Below are positions 16,513 to 25,473 of a DNA stretch of 64,000 nucleotides, in pieces. The first letter of the stretch is position 1. Each line of letters opens with the position of its first letter. This stretch comes from RUG11247 sp045649485 (GTDB lineage Bacteria; Bacillota; Clostridia; Christensenellales; Aristaeellaceae): the NCBI GenBank assembly GCA_045649485.1, contig JAZRPZ010000048.1, forward strand, positions 15,714-79,713, written 5' to 3'. A model generated the notes under the pieces. The model saw only the letters and a list, made by a program, of their open reading frames with translations, did not search any database and had not been told where the DNA came from. Position numbers and translations under genes: made by a program.

Positions 16513-16527
16513 ATCTATTTTCCTTTC

Positions 16528-17466
16528 TCAGATGAATCCCTTCAGGAATTCGGGCGTGTAGTTTATAAGCAGTTTTGCATAGAAATCTTCCATGGTCATA
16601 CGGGTATCGAGAGTATGATATACCCTGATGGGTCTGTTGGGCTGACCGTGCTCATAGATTCCGTCGGGGCGCACTCTCGGTGCGGGTACCCAATCGAAGT
16701 TCTGGGACGCATAGTCCTCCAGCAGCAGCGTCACCGCCGCCTGGTCGCCCAACCCCCAGGTCTCGCCCTGAGGCCAGCGGCCGGGAGTCTTGCCCTTTTC
16801 GATATTGAATTCCACCATCTGATCGAAAAGGTATTTGCCTATGGCACCACAGGGACGCACACGGGTCTGCAGCTCCGCAAGAGAGATATTCATCTGCTTG
16901 TATGTGGCACGGGGCACCTGCCATATCTGCATATCGGATTTGAACAGCGCATTTACCGCGTTTATATCGTTTCCGCAGTTGAATTCTCCTCCTCCGGTGG
17001 GGTACGAACCTCCGCCTATCCATACGCCGGTAACTCTGCCCGCAATGCGGGGTTCAAGCAGATATGCGCTGGCAAGGTCGGTTATAGGACCAAGCAGGCA
17101 TACAAACAGCGGCCTGTCATCGTCCTTCATGGCTTCCTCGATAATGAGCCTTGCGCCGGGAGAATCTATCGCCGTGTACTCATCGGGAATCGCATTTGCC
17201 GCACCCATAACCACGGGATATTTTCCCGCGATTCCCATAAGGTCCATCACCTTGATTATTTCGTCGTAGCTTGCCTCTACATTCAGTTTCGGCAGATAGC
17301 GTTCGTTCTTTCCGAAATGCGCTGCGATAACGCCCTTTATATCGAATCGGGGCGTCATCAGAAAGTGCGCCACGGCAAACTGATCGTCAGCCTCGTTTTT
17401 ACAGTCCGTATCTACGATAACACGTACTCTGCGCGTCTCGGGTACAGTGAATTTATATTTGTCCAT
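16528..17466 (-). CDS. Nucleoside hydrolase-like protein
   Basis: 312 residues from ATG 17466 (GGAGG 5 nt upstream). The hallmark calcium-binding motif DTDCKNEADDQFA lies near residue 16, matching the DTDxxNExDD pattern of inosine-uridine nucleoside hydrolases. GPITDLASAYL near 117 and IGGGSYPTGGGEFNCGNDINAV near 140 give further ligand positions. It should cleave N-glycosidic bonds of nucleosides. The divergent C-terminal part leaves specificity open. It lies between the ROK kinase (61 nt) and the serine hydrolase (15 nt) on the same strand. Confidence 0.8.
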   Translation of the reverse strand: MDKYKFTVPETRRVRVIVDTDCKNEADDQFAVAHFLMTPRFDIKGVIAAHFGKNERYLPKLNVEASYDEIIKVMDLMGIAGKYPVVMGAANAIPDEYTAIDSPGARLIIEEAMKDDDRPLFVCLLGPITDLASAYLLEPRIAGRVTGVWIGGGSYPTGGGEFNCGNDINAVNALFKSDMQIWQVPRATYKQMNISLAELQTRVRPCGAIGKYLFDQMVEFNIEKGKTPGRWPQGETWGLGDQAAVTLLLEDYASQNFDWVPAPRVRPDGIYEHGQPNRPIRVYHTLDTRMTMEDFYAKLLINYTPEFLKGFI

Positions 17467-17527
17467 TTTTCCTCCGATACACATATGCCGCACCCCCATC
17501 TCGCGGGAATGCGGCATTTTGTTTTAT

Positions 17528-18400
17528 TTATCTGTTTCCGCCCATTTCCAGTGCAAGCATAGCTGCGCCTATCATGCCGGCGTCGTTGCCATGCTTCGCA
17601 AGGCAGATGCTGCCCTCGAACAGGTCGGGACGCTGCCTGAATTCACCGTATACTTCCTGACGGAGTGCATACAGCAGCTTGTCACCCAGCGCGGCAAGAC
17701 CGCCGCCGATAACAAATACTTCAGGATTGAAAGTCATTATAAGGGAAATGACACCCACGCTCAGTTCATGGATGTATACACGGAAGCCTTCTTCGATCTG
17801 CTTATCGCCTGCATCGAGCCCTTCCATTACCTGTTTTACAGAATCGGTTTTTGTATATCTCATCAGCGCGCCTGCAGATGCATACATCTCAAAGCAGCCC
17901 TTGTGAGAACAAGCGCACTGCAGACCGTCAATATGAGTGATTATATGTCCGAATTCGCAGGCGGTATTCTTGTGTCCGCGCCAGGGCTTGCCGTTAACTA
18001 TAAGTGCGCCGCCGACGCCGGTGCCGAGGGTTATCTGCACGGCAGTCTGGGTACCGCGGCATGCGCCGTCATAGAATTCAGCCATCAGCGCAGCATTCGC
18101 ATCGTTATCGACCCAGACACGCTTGCCGGTAGCCTTCTCAAGCATATCTCTGAGAGGCAGTTCCACCCACTTGAGATTTTCTGCGGTAATGAGACCTTTT
18201 CCGGTATCAACGTAGCCCGCAGTACCTACGCCTACAAGTTCTACCTGAGAACGGTTTACGAATTCTGCAATACCAGCCACAATTTCCTCAGCGGGAGCGC
18301 CGCCGGTGGCAAGCCTTTCGATGCTGAGAAGACCCGCACTGGTATCAAATACACCCATTTTTACGCTGGTTCCGCCGATATCAATTCCTGCTATACGCAC
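17528..18400 (-). CDS. ROK family sugar kinase
   Basis: 290 residues starting with GTG at 18400 (GGAGG 8 nt upstream). The phosphate-1 motif is GIDIGGTSVK at residues 4-13, the catalytic Asp lies in VDNDANAAL near 98, the second phosphate motif is LGTGVGGALI near 125, and the zinc motif GHIITH...CACSHKGCFE near 150-170 is the ROK signature. It phosphorylates glucose, N-acetylmannosamine or a similar hexose with ATP in the cytoplasm. Closest in style to clostridial glucokinases. It is the first of three minus-strand genes, upstream of the nucleoside hydrolase. Confidence 0.88.
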   Translation of the reverse strand: MRIAGIDIGGTSVKMGVFDTSAGLLSIERLATGGAPAEEIVAGIAEFVNRSQVELVGVGTAGYVDTGKGLITAENLKWVELPLRDMLEKATGKRVWVDNDANAALMAEFYDGACRGTQTAVQITLGTGVGGALIVNGKPWRGHKNTACEFGHIITHIDGLQCACSHKGCFEMYASAGALMRYTKTDSVKQVMEGLDAGDKQIEEGFRVYIHELSVGVISLIMTFNPEVFVIGGGLAALGDKLLYALRQEVYGEFRQRPDLFEGSICLAKHGNDAGMIGAAMLALEMGGNR

Positions 18401-18535
18401 GCCGATACCTCCAGATATATATTAACTGCAAATTCCACGTTTTGCGCAGAACATTCCTTTAACATTTTACAACAAATCCCTGCCTTTTGCAATACTAAAA
18501 GGGCCCACATTTGTTCATCATGACATATACGGACA

Positions 18536-18564
18536 TTTACATGCATAGAAAAAAATGATATAAT
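18536..18564 (+). promoter_or_regulatory. Sigma-A promoter of pepF
   Basis: TTTACA (18536-18541), 17-bp spacer, TATAAT (18559-18564). Leader of about 30 nt before ATG 18600, with AAAGGAG as ribosome binding site. Confidence 0.85.
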
Positions 18565-18599
18565 CAACATATCAAAATGCAATATAAAGGAGACTTACA

Positions 18600-20381
18600 A
18601 TGCTTAAACGTTCCGAAATGAAGCCCGAATACACCTGGGACTTCACACACATATATAAGACCCGCGAAGACTGGGAAGCTGCCTACAAGCTTGCCGGCGA
18701 ACTCATCGAAAAGATCCCCCCTGTAGCCGGCACTATGGGTCAGTCTGCCGATGCGCTCGTAAACGCATGTGAGAAATACATGCATGCCATGGAAGTTCTG
18801 GAGAAGGTATTCATCTATGCAAATCTCCACAAATCCACCGACAACGGCGACAGCGAATATCAGGCAATGGAAGCCCGCTGCATGAGCCTGCTGATGAACT
18901 TCTCTTCCAGCACCGCTTTCTTCACTCCTGAGCTGCTCTCCATCGACGAAGACAAGCTGAACGAATATCTCGCCGACCCCCGCATGGAGATATACCGCCA
19001 GATGATAAAGGACGCCGCCCGCGGCCGTGCCCACACTCTTGACGCAGACAAGGAAAAGATGCTGGCCATGCTCACCGAGGTAGAAAACACCCCCGGCGAT
19101 GCATTCGGCATGCTTTCCGATGTTGAAATGGAATTCCCGGATATCATCGATGAGGAAGGCAATCACCTGCCCCTCTCTTCCGGCAACTTCAACACCTATC
19201 GCGAAAGCCCCGTGCGCTCCATCCGCGAGCAGGCCTTCAACAACTTCCTCGGCATGTACAAAAAGCACATCAATACCTGCGCCGCACTGTACGGCGGCTC
19301 CGTAAAGATGAATGCCTATCAGGCAGCCGTTCGCAACTACGGCAGCGTCGTCGAACAGAAGCTGTTCGCCAACAACGTACCCGTCAGCGTATACGACAGC
19401 CTGCTTGACGCCATCCATGCAAGCCTGCCCATCATGCGCAAGTATATCGAGCTGCGCAAGAAGGCGCTGAAGCTGGAAAAGATCGATATGTGCGATCTTT
19501 ATGTGCCCATGATCCCCGATGTAGACTTCTCCATGCCCTATGAAGAAGGCAAGAAGCTGGTCAAGGAAGCAGTAAAGCCTCTGGGCGAAGAATATCAGCA
19601 GCTGCTTGACCGTGCCTATTCCGAGCGCTGGATGGACGTTTACGAAAATCCCGGCAAGACTTCCGGAGCATTCTCCTGCGGTCTGTTCGGCGTACATCCC
19701 TATGTGCTGCTCAACTACACCGACACCCTGGATGACGCATTCACCCTCGGTCATGAACTGGGTCACGCAATGCATTCCTGGTTCTCCGATTCCACCCAGC
19801 CCTTCCCCAGCCACGATTATTCCATTATGGTAGCGGAAGTCGCATCCACCGTAAACGAAGTGTTCATGGCCATGCACCTTCTGAAGACCGAGACCGACAA
19901 GAAGCGCCGCGCTTACGTACTGAACCATCTGCTGGAATCCTTCCGCACCACCGTATTCCGTCAGTCTCTGTTTGCGGAATTCGAGCGCAAGGCTCATGAT
20001 ATGTATGCCGAAGGCACTCCCCTCACCGCCCAGAATCTGAGCGCCATGTTCAAGGGTCTGTGCGAACTCTACTACGCAGGCTGTGATGTTCCGGACATCA
20101 TCGAAAACGAATGGGCATATATCCCCCATTTCTACGGCGCTTACTATGTATATCAGTATGCTACCGGTTTCTGCAGCGCTGTCGCCATCGCCCGCAATAT
20201 CCTCGAGACCGGTGATGCTTCCGGCTATCTGAAGTTCCTTTCCATGGGCTCCAGCGATTATCCCATTGAGGAGCTGAAGGTAGCAGGCGTAGACCTGACC
20301 AAGCCCGACACCATCATGAACGCGATGAAGGTATTCGAATCCTACATCGACGAGCTTGCTTCCATCATCGACGAAATCTGA
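18600..20381 (+). CDS. pepF: Oligoendopeptidase F
   Basis: 593 residues, the usual length for PepF. The M3-family zinc motif HELGHAMHS gives H385 and H389 as ligands and E386 as catalytic base. The third ligand is Glu in the downstream EVASTVNEVFM segment. The N-terminal helical domain (oligopeptidase F N-lobe) and the C-terminal YQYATGFCSAVAIA segment are also typical. It hydrolyses short peptides in the cytoplasm. It has its own promoter, and the esterase gene follows 13 nt after the stop with its own GGAGC site, so the two form an operon. Confidence 0.94.
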   Translation: MLKRSEMKPEYTWDFTHIYKTREDWEAAYKLAGELIEKIPPVAGTMGQSADALVNACEKYMHAMEVLEKVFIYANLHKSTDNGDSEYQAMEARCMSLLMNFSSSTAFFTPELLSIDEDKLNEYLADPRMEIYRQMIKDAARGRAHTLDADKEKMLAMLTEVENTPGDAFGMLSDVEMEFPDIIDEEGNHLPLSSGNFNTYRESPVRSIREQAFNNFLGMYKKHINTCAALYGGSVKMNAYQAAVRNYGSVVEQKLFANNVPVSVYDSLLDAIHASLPIMRKYIELRKKALKLEKIDMCDLYVPMIPDVDFSMPYEEGKKLVKEAVKPLGEEYQQLLDRAYSERWMDVYENPGKTSGAFSCGLFGVHPYVLLNYTDTLDDAFTLGHELGHAMHSWFSDSTQPFPSHDYSIMVAEVASTVNEVFMAMHLLKTETDKKRRAYVLNHLLESFRTTVFRQSLFAEFERKAHDMYAEGTPLTAQNLSAMFKGLCELYYAGCDVPDIIENEWAYIPHFYGAYYVYQYATGFCSAVAIARNILETGDASGYLKFLSMGSSDYPIEELKVAGVDLTKPDTIMNAMKVFESYIDELASIIDEI

Positions 20382-20394
20382 AAGGAGCATCTAC

Positions 20395-21153
20395 ATGGCA
20401 AACATTAAGGTCAATTTCCTCTCCTACACTCTGCACCGCGCAGTAGACCTGACCGTCATCATTCCCACCATGTGCTTTTCCGAGATGATGGTCAAGGACC
20501 CCGCACCCGCGCATCCCAAGGATGCAAAGTACCCCGTGCTCTATCTGCTGCATGGCTACGGCAACAATCATGCCACCTGGAACGGCTATACCTCCGTTGA
20601 ACTGTATGCCGAAGAGCATAATATGGCCGTTGTAATGCTCTCCGCCGAAAACAAGTCTTACATAAACCGCGGCGGCGATGACAATTACTTCGATTTCATC
20701 TCTAAAGAGCTGCCCGAATTCATTCATGGCATGTTCCCCGTATCCGATAAGCCCGAAGACACCTACATTGCAGGTCTTTCCATGGGCGGCTACGGTTCCC
20801 TCGTACACGGACTTTCTCAGTCCGAACGCTTCGCTGCCATCGGTTCTTTCTCCGGCGCAGCAAAGGGCATGCCCGGCACTCCCGATGAATACAGCCCCGC
20901 AAAGCTTGCCGAAAAGTGCGCCGCCGAAAAGCGCATGAAGCCCATGTATATCGCCTGCGGCGACAAGGATTTCCTCTACGAAGCAAACATCGAATTCAAG
21001 GATATGCTTGTTGAACTGGGCTACGATGTCACTTGGGTCGTTGGCGAAGGCTACAGTCACGAATGGCGTTTCTGGAATCGCGAAGTAGAGAATTTCCTCA
21101 ACTGGATTCCCCGCACCGACAAGTACTACACCAAGGAAAAGCGCAAGATATAA
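20395..21153 (+). CDS. Esterase family alpha/beta hydrolase
   Basis: 252 residues from ATG 20395 (AAAGGAG 7 nt upstream). Esterase-D/feruloyl-esterase-like fold: oxyanion region LLHGYGNN near residue 50, nucleophile Ser in GLSMGGYGS near 128, Asp in CGDKDF near 190, His in YSHEW near 220. No signal peptide, so cytoplasmic. It hydrolyses small esters or S-acyl compounds. The substrate is not deducible. It is the second gene of the pepF operon and ends before a clear terminator. Confidence 0.85.
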   Translation: MANIKVNFLSYTLHRAVDLTVIIPTMCFSEMMVKDPAPAHPKDAKYPVLYLLHGYGNNHATWNGYTSVELYAEEHNMAVVMLSAENKSYINRGGDDNYFDFISKELPEFIHGMFPVSDKPEDTYIAGLSMGGYGSLVHGLSQSERFAAIGSFSGAAKGMPGTPDEYSPAKLAEKCAAEKRMKPMYIACGDKDFLYEANIEFKDMLVELGYDVTWVVGEGYSHEWRFWNREVENFLNWIPRTDKYYTKEKRKI

Positions 21154-21158
21154 CACAC

Positions 21159-21193
21159 GAGCCTGCCGGACAAATACCGGCAGGCTCGATTTT
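21159..21193 (+). terminator. Terminator of the pepF-esterase operon
   Basis: Perfect 11-bp stem GAGCCTGCCGG (21159-21169) / CCGGCAGGCTC (21177-21187) followed by GATTTTCC. Confidence 0.8.
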
Positions 21194-21245
21194 CCATCAC
21201 TAATATGATATAATTATCCTCATAATATCACAGGAGGCAGCACAA

Positions 21246-22166
21246 ATGGCATTACTGCGTTTCCTTGAGGGCATCCGTACGCCCTTCCTTGATTCAATAG
21301 TCGCTCTGCTCACCGAAATAGGCGGCGAAACGGTCTTCATTATTTTCGGACTTCTCATCCTCTGGTGCTTCAGCAAGCGCCGCGGCTATTATCTGCTGAC
21401 GGTCTGCTATTCCGGCATAATCCTCAGTCAGTTTCTGAAGATACTCTGCCGCATTCCCCGCCCGTGGGTAAAGGACCCCACTTTCACCATAGTGGAATCC
21501 GCACGCGAAGCTGCAACCGGCTATTCCTTCCCCAGCGGACATACCACCAACGCCACCTGTACCGCCGGCGCCGTTGCAATGATATTCAAAAAGAAATGGG
21601 TCACAGTATTGTGCACCGCGCTCATCGTGCTCATCGGCTTTTCCCGCATGTATCTCGGCGTCCATACTCCTCTCGATGTAGCAGTTGCGATTGTCATTTC
21701 ACTTTCACTGGTATTCGCCATTGACAGAATGTACCGCAAGATAGACGCCAATCCCAGGCTAATGTACGTGCTTTTCGGCGCAATAGTCATCGTCAACGCC
21801 GCATACCTTCTGTACACATGCCTGTGGCCCTTCCCTGCAGATGTGGATATCGCCAATCTTGAAAGTGCCCGTTCAAACGGCTGCTCTCTGCTGGGTGCGT
21901 CCCTCGGCATGATACTCGCCTATTTCATCGATGAAAAGTACGTCCGCTTCGAAGTATCCGCCTGCCGGTGGGCTCAGGTACTTAAGTTTGCCATCGGCGC
22001 TGCGCTGCTGCTGGCGATCAAATCCCTGCTGAAAACTCCCCTCAACGCGCTTCTCGGCGAAATGTTCGGCCGCATCGCCCGCTATTTCCTGATGCTGCTG
22101 TTCATCGGCGCTATCTGGCCCATGACATTCAAATTCTTTGCAAAGCTCGGAGGCAAAAAGGCATGA
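21246..22166 (+). CDS. PAP2 superfamily membrane phosphatase
   Basis: 306 residues with about seven membrane helices. The three phosphatidic-acid-phosphatase motifs are present: KILCRIPRP near residue 65 (KxxxxxxRP), YSFPSGHTT near 97 (PSGH) and SRMYLGVHTPLDV near 138 (SRxxxxxHxxxD). It dephosphorylates a lipid phosphate such as undecaprenyl diphosphate or phosphatidate at the membrane. The C-terminal hydrophobic extension (residues about 165-300) is longer than in minimal members. RBS GGAGG. The next gene starts inside its stop codon (ATGA), so the two are translationally coupled. Confidence 0.88.
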   Translation: MALLRFLEGIRTPFLDSIVALLTEIGGETVFIIFGLLILWCFSKRRGYYLLTVCYSGIILSQFLKILCRIPRPWVKDPTFTIVESAREAATGYSFPSGHTTNATCTAGAVAMIFKKKWVTVLCTALIVLIGFSRMYLGVHTPLDVAVAIVISLSLVFAIDRMYRKIDANPRLMYVLFGAIVIVNAAYLLYTCLWPFPADVDIANLESARSNGCSLLGASLGMILAYFIDEKYVRFEVSACRWAQVLKFAIGAALLLAIKSLLKTPLNALLGEMFGRIARYFLMLLFIGAIWPMTFKFFAKLGGKKA

Positions 22167-22447
22167 ATATCGAAAAGCTTATCGACGAACTGAATTCCAT
22201 TCTGGATGAACTTGACGAACTTTCCGACAACGAAGAAATCGAAGAACTCAACGCAAATCTGGAAGACGTACTGTTCATGCTCTCAGAATCCGATGACGAA
22301 AGCGATTTCGAAGAAGAACTCGAGGATGCACTCGCCGAACTTTCCGACATAGCTTCCGGCTACAAGGTAATCCCCGAATCCGCAAAATACGGCGACAGCA
22401 TTTCCGCCATCGCCGCCCGCATCACCATGGTCATGAATAACCGATAA
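22163..22447 (+). CDS. Small acidic protein of unknown function
   Basis: 94 residues with a very high Glu/Asp content (repeats of the type DELDELSDNEEIEEL), predicted to be a helical, soluble protein. A more neutral C-terminus (YKVIPESAKYGDSISAIAARI) follows. It overlaps the PAP2 gene by four bases (ATGA), which supports its reality and suggests a shared role or stoichiometry. No family recognised. A GC-rich hairpin and a strong terminator follow. Confidence 0.6.
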   Translation: MNIEKLIDELNSILDELDELSDNEEIEELNANLEDVLFMLSESDDESDFEEELEDALAELSDIASGYKVIPESAKYGDSISAIAARITMVMNNR

Positions 22448-22462
22448 AATTACCGCGTCACT

Positions 22463-22487
22463 CCGCCCGCCGTGAAGCGGCGGGCGG
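22463..22487. other. GC-rich hairpin
   Basis: Perfect 10-bp stem CCGCCCGCCG / CGGCGGGCGG with a TGAAG loop, between the small acidic gene and the terminator. No T-tract of its own. It may stabilise the mRNA end. Confidence 0.5.
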
Positions 22488-22491
22488 GCGC

Positions 22492-22544
22492 AAACAAGCA
22501 CCCCCTGTCCGGGCCTGAGGCCTTCGGACAGGGGGTGCTTGTTT
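22492..22544. terminator. Long bidirectional terminator hairpin
   Basis: Perfect 20-bp inverted repeat (22492-22511 with 22525-22544) starting AAACAAGCACCCCC, separating convergent genes. Confidence 0.85.
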
Positions 22545-22547
22545 GTG

Positions 22548-23102
22548 TCAATATCTGAATTCCCTGCGGAGTATGGCATACAGATCCACATCCACATACT
22601 TTCCCTTATTGAAAAGCTTGCTGCGCATTGTGCCTTCCGGCTTCATGCCGCATTTACGCATTACCGCGCCAGATGCGGGATTGGAAGTCTCATGCATTGC
22701 CTCAATACGATTCAGCTTCATTTCATCGAATCCATATTTCAGAAGAGCCTTCAGCGCTTCGGTCATATATCCCTTGTTCCAGTATTTTCTGGAGAGGGAA
22801 TATCCAACTTCGGCAGCGGAATTCTCAGGCTGTATCCACATGAAACCGATGGTACCTATCACCTTATCGTTCTCATTCAGTGCAATGCCCCAGCTGGAAG
22901 CTTCTCCGTTACGGTATTTTCGCATCATCCAGCGGATATAACCCTTACTTTCCCAAACGGAAGTATGGGCATCCCAAAGCACATGCTCGGCAACCAGAGG
23001 ATCTTTGGAATATTCATATATATCCGGCGCATCCTTCATGGTAAGCTTTCTGAGATGCAGGCGCTCGGAGTGTATCACGGGTGTATGCTGAAAATAGTCC
23101 AT
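22548..23102 (-). CDS. GNAT acetyltransferase (RimJ/RimL type)
   Basis: 184 residues. It opens with the RimJ-like pattern SERLHLRKLTMKDAPDIYEY and carries AEVGYSLSRKYWNKGYMTEAL near residue 95-115, which covers the acetyl-CoA pyrophosphate loop region (here RKYWNKGY). NRIEAMHETSNPASGAVMRKCGM near 133 is the C-terminal CoA-binding pattern. It transfers an acetyl group to an amine of a protein or small molecule. Target unknown. It starts 17 nt after the Gfo/Idh/MocA gene on the same strand with only a weak ribosome binding site. Confidence 0.82.
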   Translation of the reverse strand: MDYFQHTPVIHSERLHLRKLTMKDAPDIYEYSKDPLVAEHVLWDAHTSVWESKGYIRWMMRKYRNGEASSWGIALNENDKVIGTIGFMWIQPENSAAEVGYSLSRKYWNKGYMTEALKALLKYGFDEMKLNRIEAMHETSNPASGAVMRKCGMKPEGTMRSKLFNKGKYVDVDLYAILRREFRY

Positions 23103-23119
23103 TGGGAATTCTCACTTTC

Positions 23120-24157
23120 TCAGATCTCGACCTCGCGGCCCAGACGTGCGGAATCATAGATACCCTGCAGCATGCGCTGTACGGTAACGCCGTCCTCGAG
23201 GGGAGACTCGACTTCTTCGCCGGTGCGCAGGCAATGGATGAAATGCTCGATCTCCTCTGCGAAGATATTGCAGTCCAGAACGGTGGGCTTATTGTCGGTC
23301 AGGTAGCCCATATCCTCGCCATAGATGGTGAGAGGATTCAGGGTAGCGCCGGCCTTGGTGCCGCAAACCTGAGTATAGTCTGCGGGCGGTGCATTCAGCG
23401 CCCAGGATACTTCGAACAGCAGGGTAGCGCCGTTCTCGAAGTGGATTGCGCCAGCTGCGCTGTCTTCGGTATCAAAAGCGGTTACGTCGCTGTCCAGTGC
23501 GGTCCAGCGGTTTACGCCCTTGGTCTTGAAATCGCCGATGGCATGGGATACGGTAGCGCTTACGCGTACGGGACGGGGCCTGCCCATCAGATACCAGGTA
23601 CGGTCAATGCAGTGAACGCCGATATCGATAACGGGGCCGCCGCCGGACTTGGAGGTATCGGTGAACCAGCCGATGGGAGTGCCGCGACGGCGCACATTGG
23701 CGGTCTTGGCATAGTAGATCTCGCCCAGCTTGCCTTCCTTGCGCATCTGGTTAAGCAGCTGTGCTTCGGTAGAATAGCGGGTGGGAACAGCCAGCATGAA
23801 GCGAACGCCGCATTCACGGATGACCTTTTCCATCTCAAGAGCGTCCTCAAGATTGATAGCCATGGGCTTCTCGCAGAGGATGTCCTTGCCTGCTCTTGCG
23901 GCGGCGATGGCAACGGGTGCATGAGAACGGTTCCATACGCAGATGTCGATATAATCCACATCAACGTTTGCCAGCAGTTCTTCTACGTTCTGGAATGCAT
24001 TGGGAATGCCGAACTTCTTTGCGGCTTCCTGAGCGCGCTCAAGGTTCCAGTCAGCAATTGCAACAACTTCAACGTCATCACGCTCTACATATACGGGCAG
24101 ATGGGCGCTCTGGGCGATATTGCCGGCGCCAACGATACCAACGCGAATCTTTTCCAT
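23120..24157 (-). CDS. Gfo/Idh/MocA family oxidoreductase
   Basis: 345 residues from ATG 24157, placed 10 nt after GGAGG. The upstream ATG at 24172 overlaps that site. Rossmann motif GIVGAGNIAQ near residue 8, EKPMAINLEDA near 95, and a C-terminal domain with GGGPVIDIGVHCID near 170 that carries the usual His of this family. It oxidises or reduces a sugar-type substrate with NAD(P). It is a paralogue of the protein at 11755-12948 but not close to it. Operon with the acetyltransferase. Confidence 0.87.
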   Translation of the reverse strand: MEKIRVGIVGAGNIAQSAHLPVYVERDDVEVVAIADWNLERAQEAAKKFGIPNAFQNVEELLANVDVDYIDICVWNRSHAPVAIAAARAGKDILCEKPMAINLEDALEMEKVIRECGVRFMLAVPTRYSTEAQLLNQMRKEGKLGEIYYAKTANVRRRGTPIGWFTDTSKSGGGPVIDIGVHCIDRTWYLMGRPRPVRVSATVSHAIGDFKTKGVNRWTALDSDVTAFDTEDSAAGAIHFENGATLLFEVSWALNAPPADYTQVCGTKAGATLNPLTIYGEDMGYLTDNKPTVLDCNIFAEEIEHFIHCLRTGEEVESPLEDGVTVQRMLQGIYDSARLGREVEI

Positions 24158-24193
24158 TTTCAAGTCCTCCATTTATGTAAGGATTCCATCAAT

Positions 24194-24221
24194 ATTATAT
24201 CATTTATTCGGCGTTTGTAAA
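24194..24221 (-). promoter_or_regulatory. Sigma-A promoter of the Gfo/Idh/MocA gene
   Basis: Minus strand TTTACA (24221-24216), 16-bp spacer, TATAAT (24199-24194). Confidence 0.7.
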
Positions 24222-24225
24222 GCAA

Positions 24226-24255
24226 AAGAAAACCGCCGTACATAATGTACGACGG
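24226..24255 (-). terminator. Terminator of ddl
   Basis: Stem ACCGCCGTACAT / ATGTACGACGGT (24232-24255, one mismatch). On the minus strand it is followed by TTTTCTTTTGC. It lies 9 nt past the ddl stop. Confidence 0.85.
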
Positions 24256-24264
24256 TCATTTTTA

Positions 24265-25458
24265 TCACTTGGTCAGCTTGCCCTTGCTTCCGCCTACGAT
24301 ATTCTGCAGAATGGTAGAATCGAAGGAATATACGGATCCGTTCTTATCGGCATGTGCACGGAAAGCATATTCAACCATCTTATCCAGCAGCTTGTCAAAG
24401 GGGATTCCCTCGGGCTCCCACAGATAGAATGCCAGAGAACCGGGAATGATGTTTGCCTCGTTGATGTACACATTATCATCCTTATCCAGAATGAAGTCGG
24501 TACGTGCAACGCCCTTGAGATCCAGCGCTTCAAAAATCTGAGCGGCCAGTTCCTTTATCTTTGCGGAGCACTCTTCGGAAATGGGTGCGGGGATGATGCG
24601 TGCCAGGGACTGCATGCCCTTGCTTCCGCCACCCTTGCTGCCGCGCAGATACTTCTCGGAGAAGTCCAGCACATCCTTGCCGGTAACGGGCATCTCGAGA
24701 GCAGAGGTCATTACCTCGCTGCCGTAGCCCAGTGCGGAGCAGTTTACCTCGCGGGGATTCTCAACACCCTGCTCGACCAGTATGCGGCGGTCATATGCAC
24801 AGGCGGTATCGATAGCGTCCTCGAGAGAATCACGGTCGGTAGCACGGCTGATGCCGATGGAAGAACCCAGGTTTGCGGGCTTTACGAACATGGGATAGGT
24901 CAGCTTCTTCTCGCATTCCTCGAGTATCTCGGCGTGCTTCTCGCCCCACTTTGCGCGGTCGAACCATACGCCTTCCAGTACTGGCAGACCACAGCCCTTG
25001 AACAGCTGCTTCATGCTGATCTTATCCATACCGACTGCGCAGCCCATGATGCCTGCAGAGGTATAGGGCACATTGAACAGCTCCAGCATACCCTGCAGGG
25101 AGCCGTCTTCGCCGTTCATGCCGTGCATAACGGGCATTACCACGTCATATTCGCCGTATACGCCGTCGTCAGCTTTGCCGAAGAGCTTTTTCTTCTGCTG
25201 CTCTGCGCGGATGAGGCGCAGCTTCTGATCGCCGGCTGCGGGAATAACGCGGGTAACCTTGGTAAAATCGGGATTCTGATAGAACTTCATGTTCTTCAGC
25301 GCTTCACCAACATACCACTTGCCTTCGCGGTCTATGTACACGCGTTCTACATTATAATCGTTCTGATTCAGGCCGCCGGCTGCCTGCATACCGGAGATGA
25401 TGGAAACATCATGCTCACAGGTGCGGCTGCCGAAGATGACCGCTATATTCAGCTTCAT
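24265..25458 (-). CDS. ddl: D-alanine--D-alanine ligase
   Basis: 397 residues with the ATP-grasp fold: FGSRTCEHDVS near residue 10 (contains the EHxVS motif), MPVMHGMNGEDGSLQG near 110, MFVKPANLGSSIGIS near 190 and NEANIIPGSLAFYLWE near 345 (metal-binding Glu/Asn plus the omega-like segment). It joins two D-alanines using ATP for peptidoglycan stem peptides. The IIPGSLAFYLW segment differs from the common NTIPGFT form and places it in a variant clostridial clade. Altered acceptor specificity cannot be decided here. It follows murF by 15 nt. RBS GGAGG. Confidence 0.9.
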   Translation of the reverse strand: MKLNIAVIFGSRTCEHDVSIISGMQAAGGLNQNDYNVERVYIDREGKWYVGEALKNMKFYQNPDFTKVTRVIPAAGDQKLRLIRAEQQKKKLFGKADDGVYGEYDVVMPVMHGMNGEDGSLQGMLELFNVPYTSAGIMGCAVGMDKISMKQLFKGCGLPVLEGVWFDRAKWGEKHAEILEECEKKLTYPMFVKPANLGSSIGISRATDRDSLEDAIDTACAYDRRILVEQGVENPREVNCSALGYGSEVMTSALEMPVTGKDVLDFSEKYLRGSKGGGSKGMQSLARIIPAPISEECSAKIKELAAQIFEALDLKGVARTDFILDKDDNVYINEANIIPGSLAFYLWEPEGIPFDKLLDKMVEYAFRAHADKNGSVYSFDSTILQNIVGGSKGKLTK

Positions 25459-25473
25459 TGGAAATTCCTCCGA

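Noticed and set aside
17478..17515. Hairpin ATGCCGCA/TGCGGCAT between the ROK kinase and nucleoside hydrolase genes as a terminator
   Set aside because: Its T-rich tail is on the plus strand, where no gene ends. On the minus strand no T-run follows, so it does not separate the two genes.
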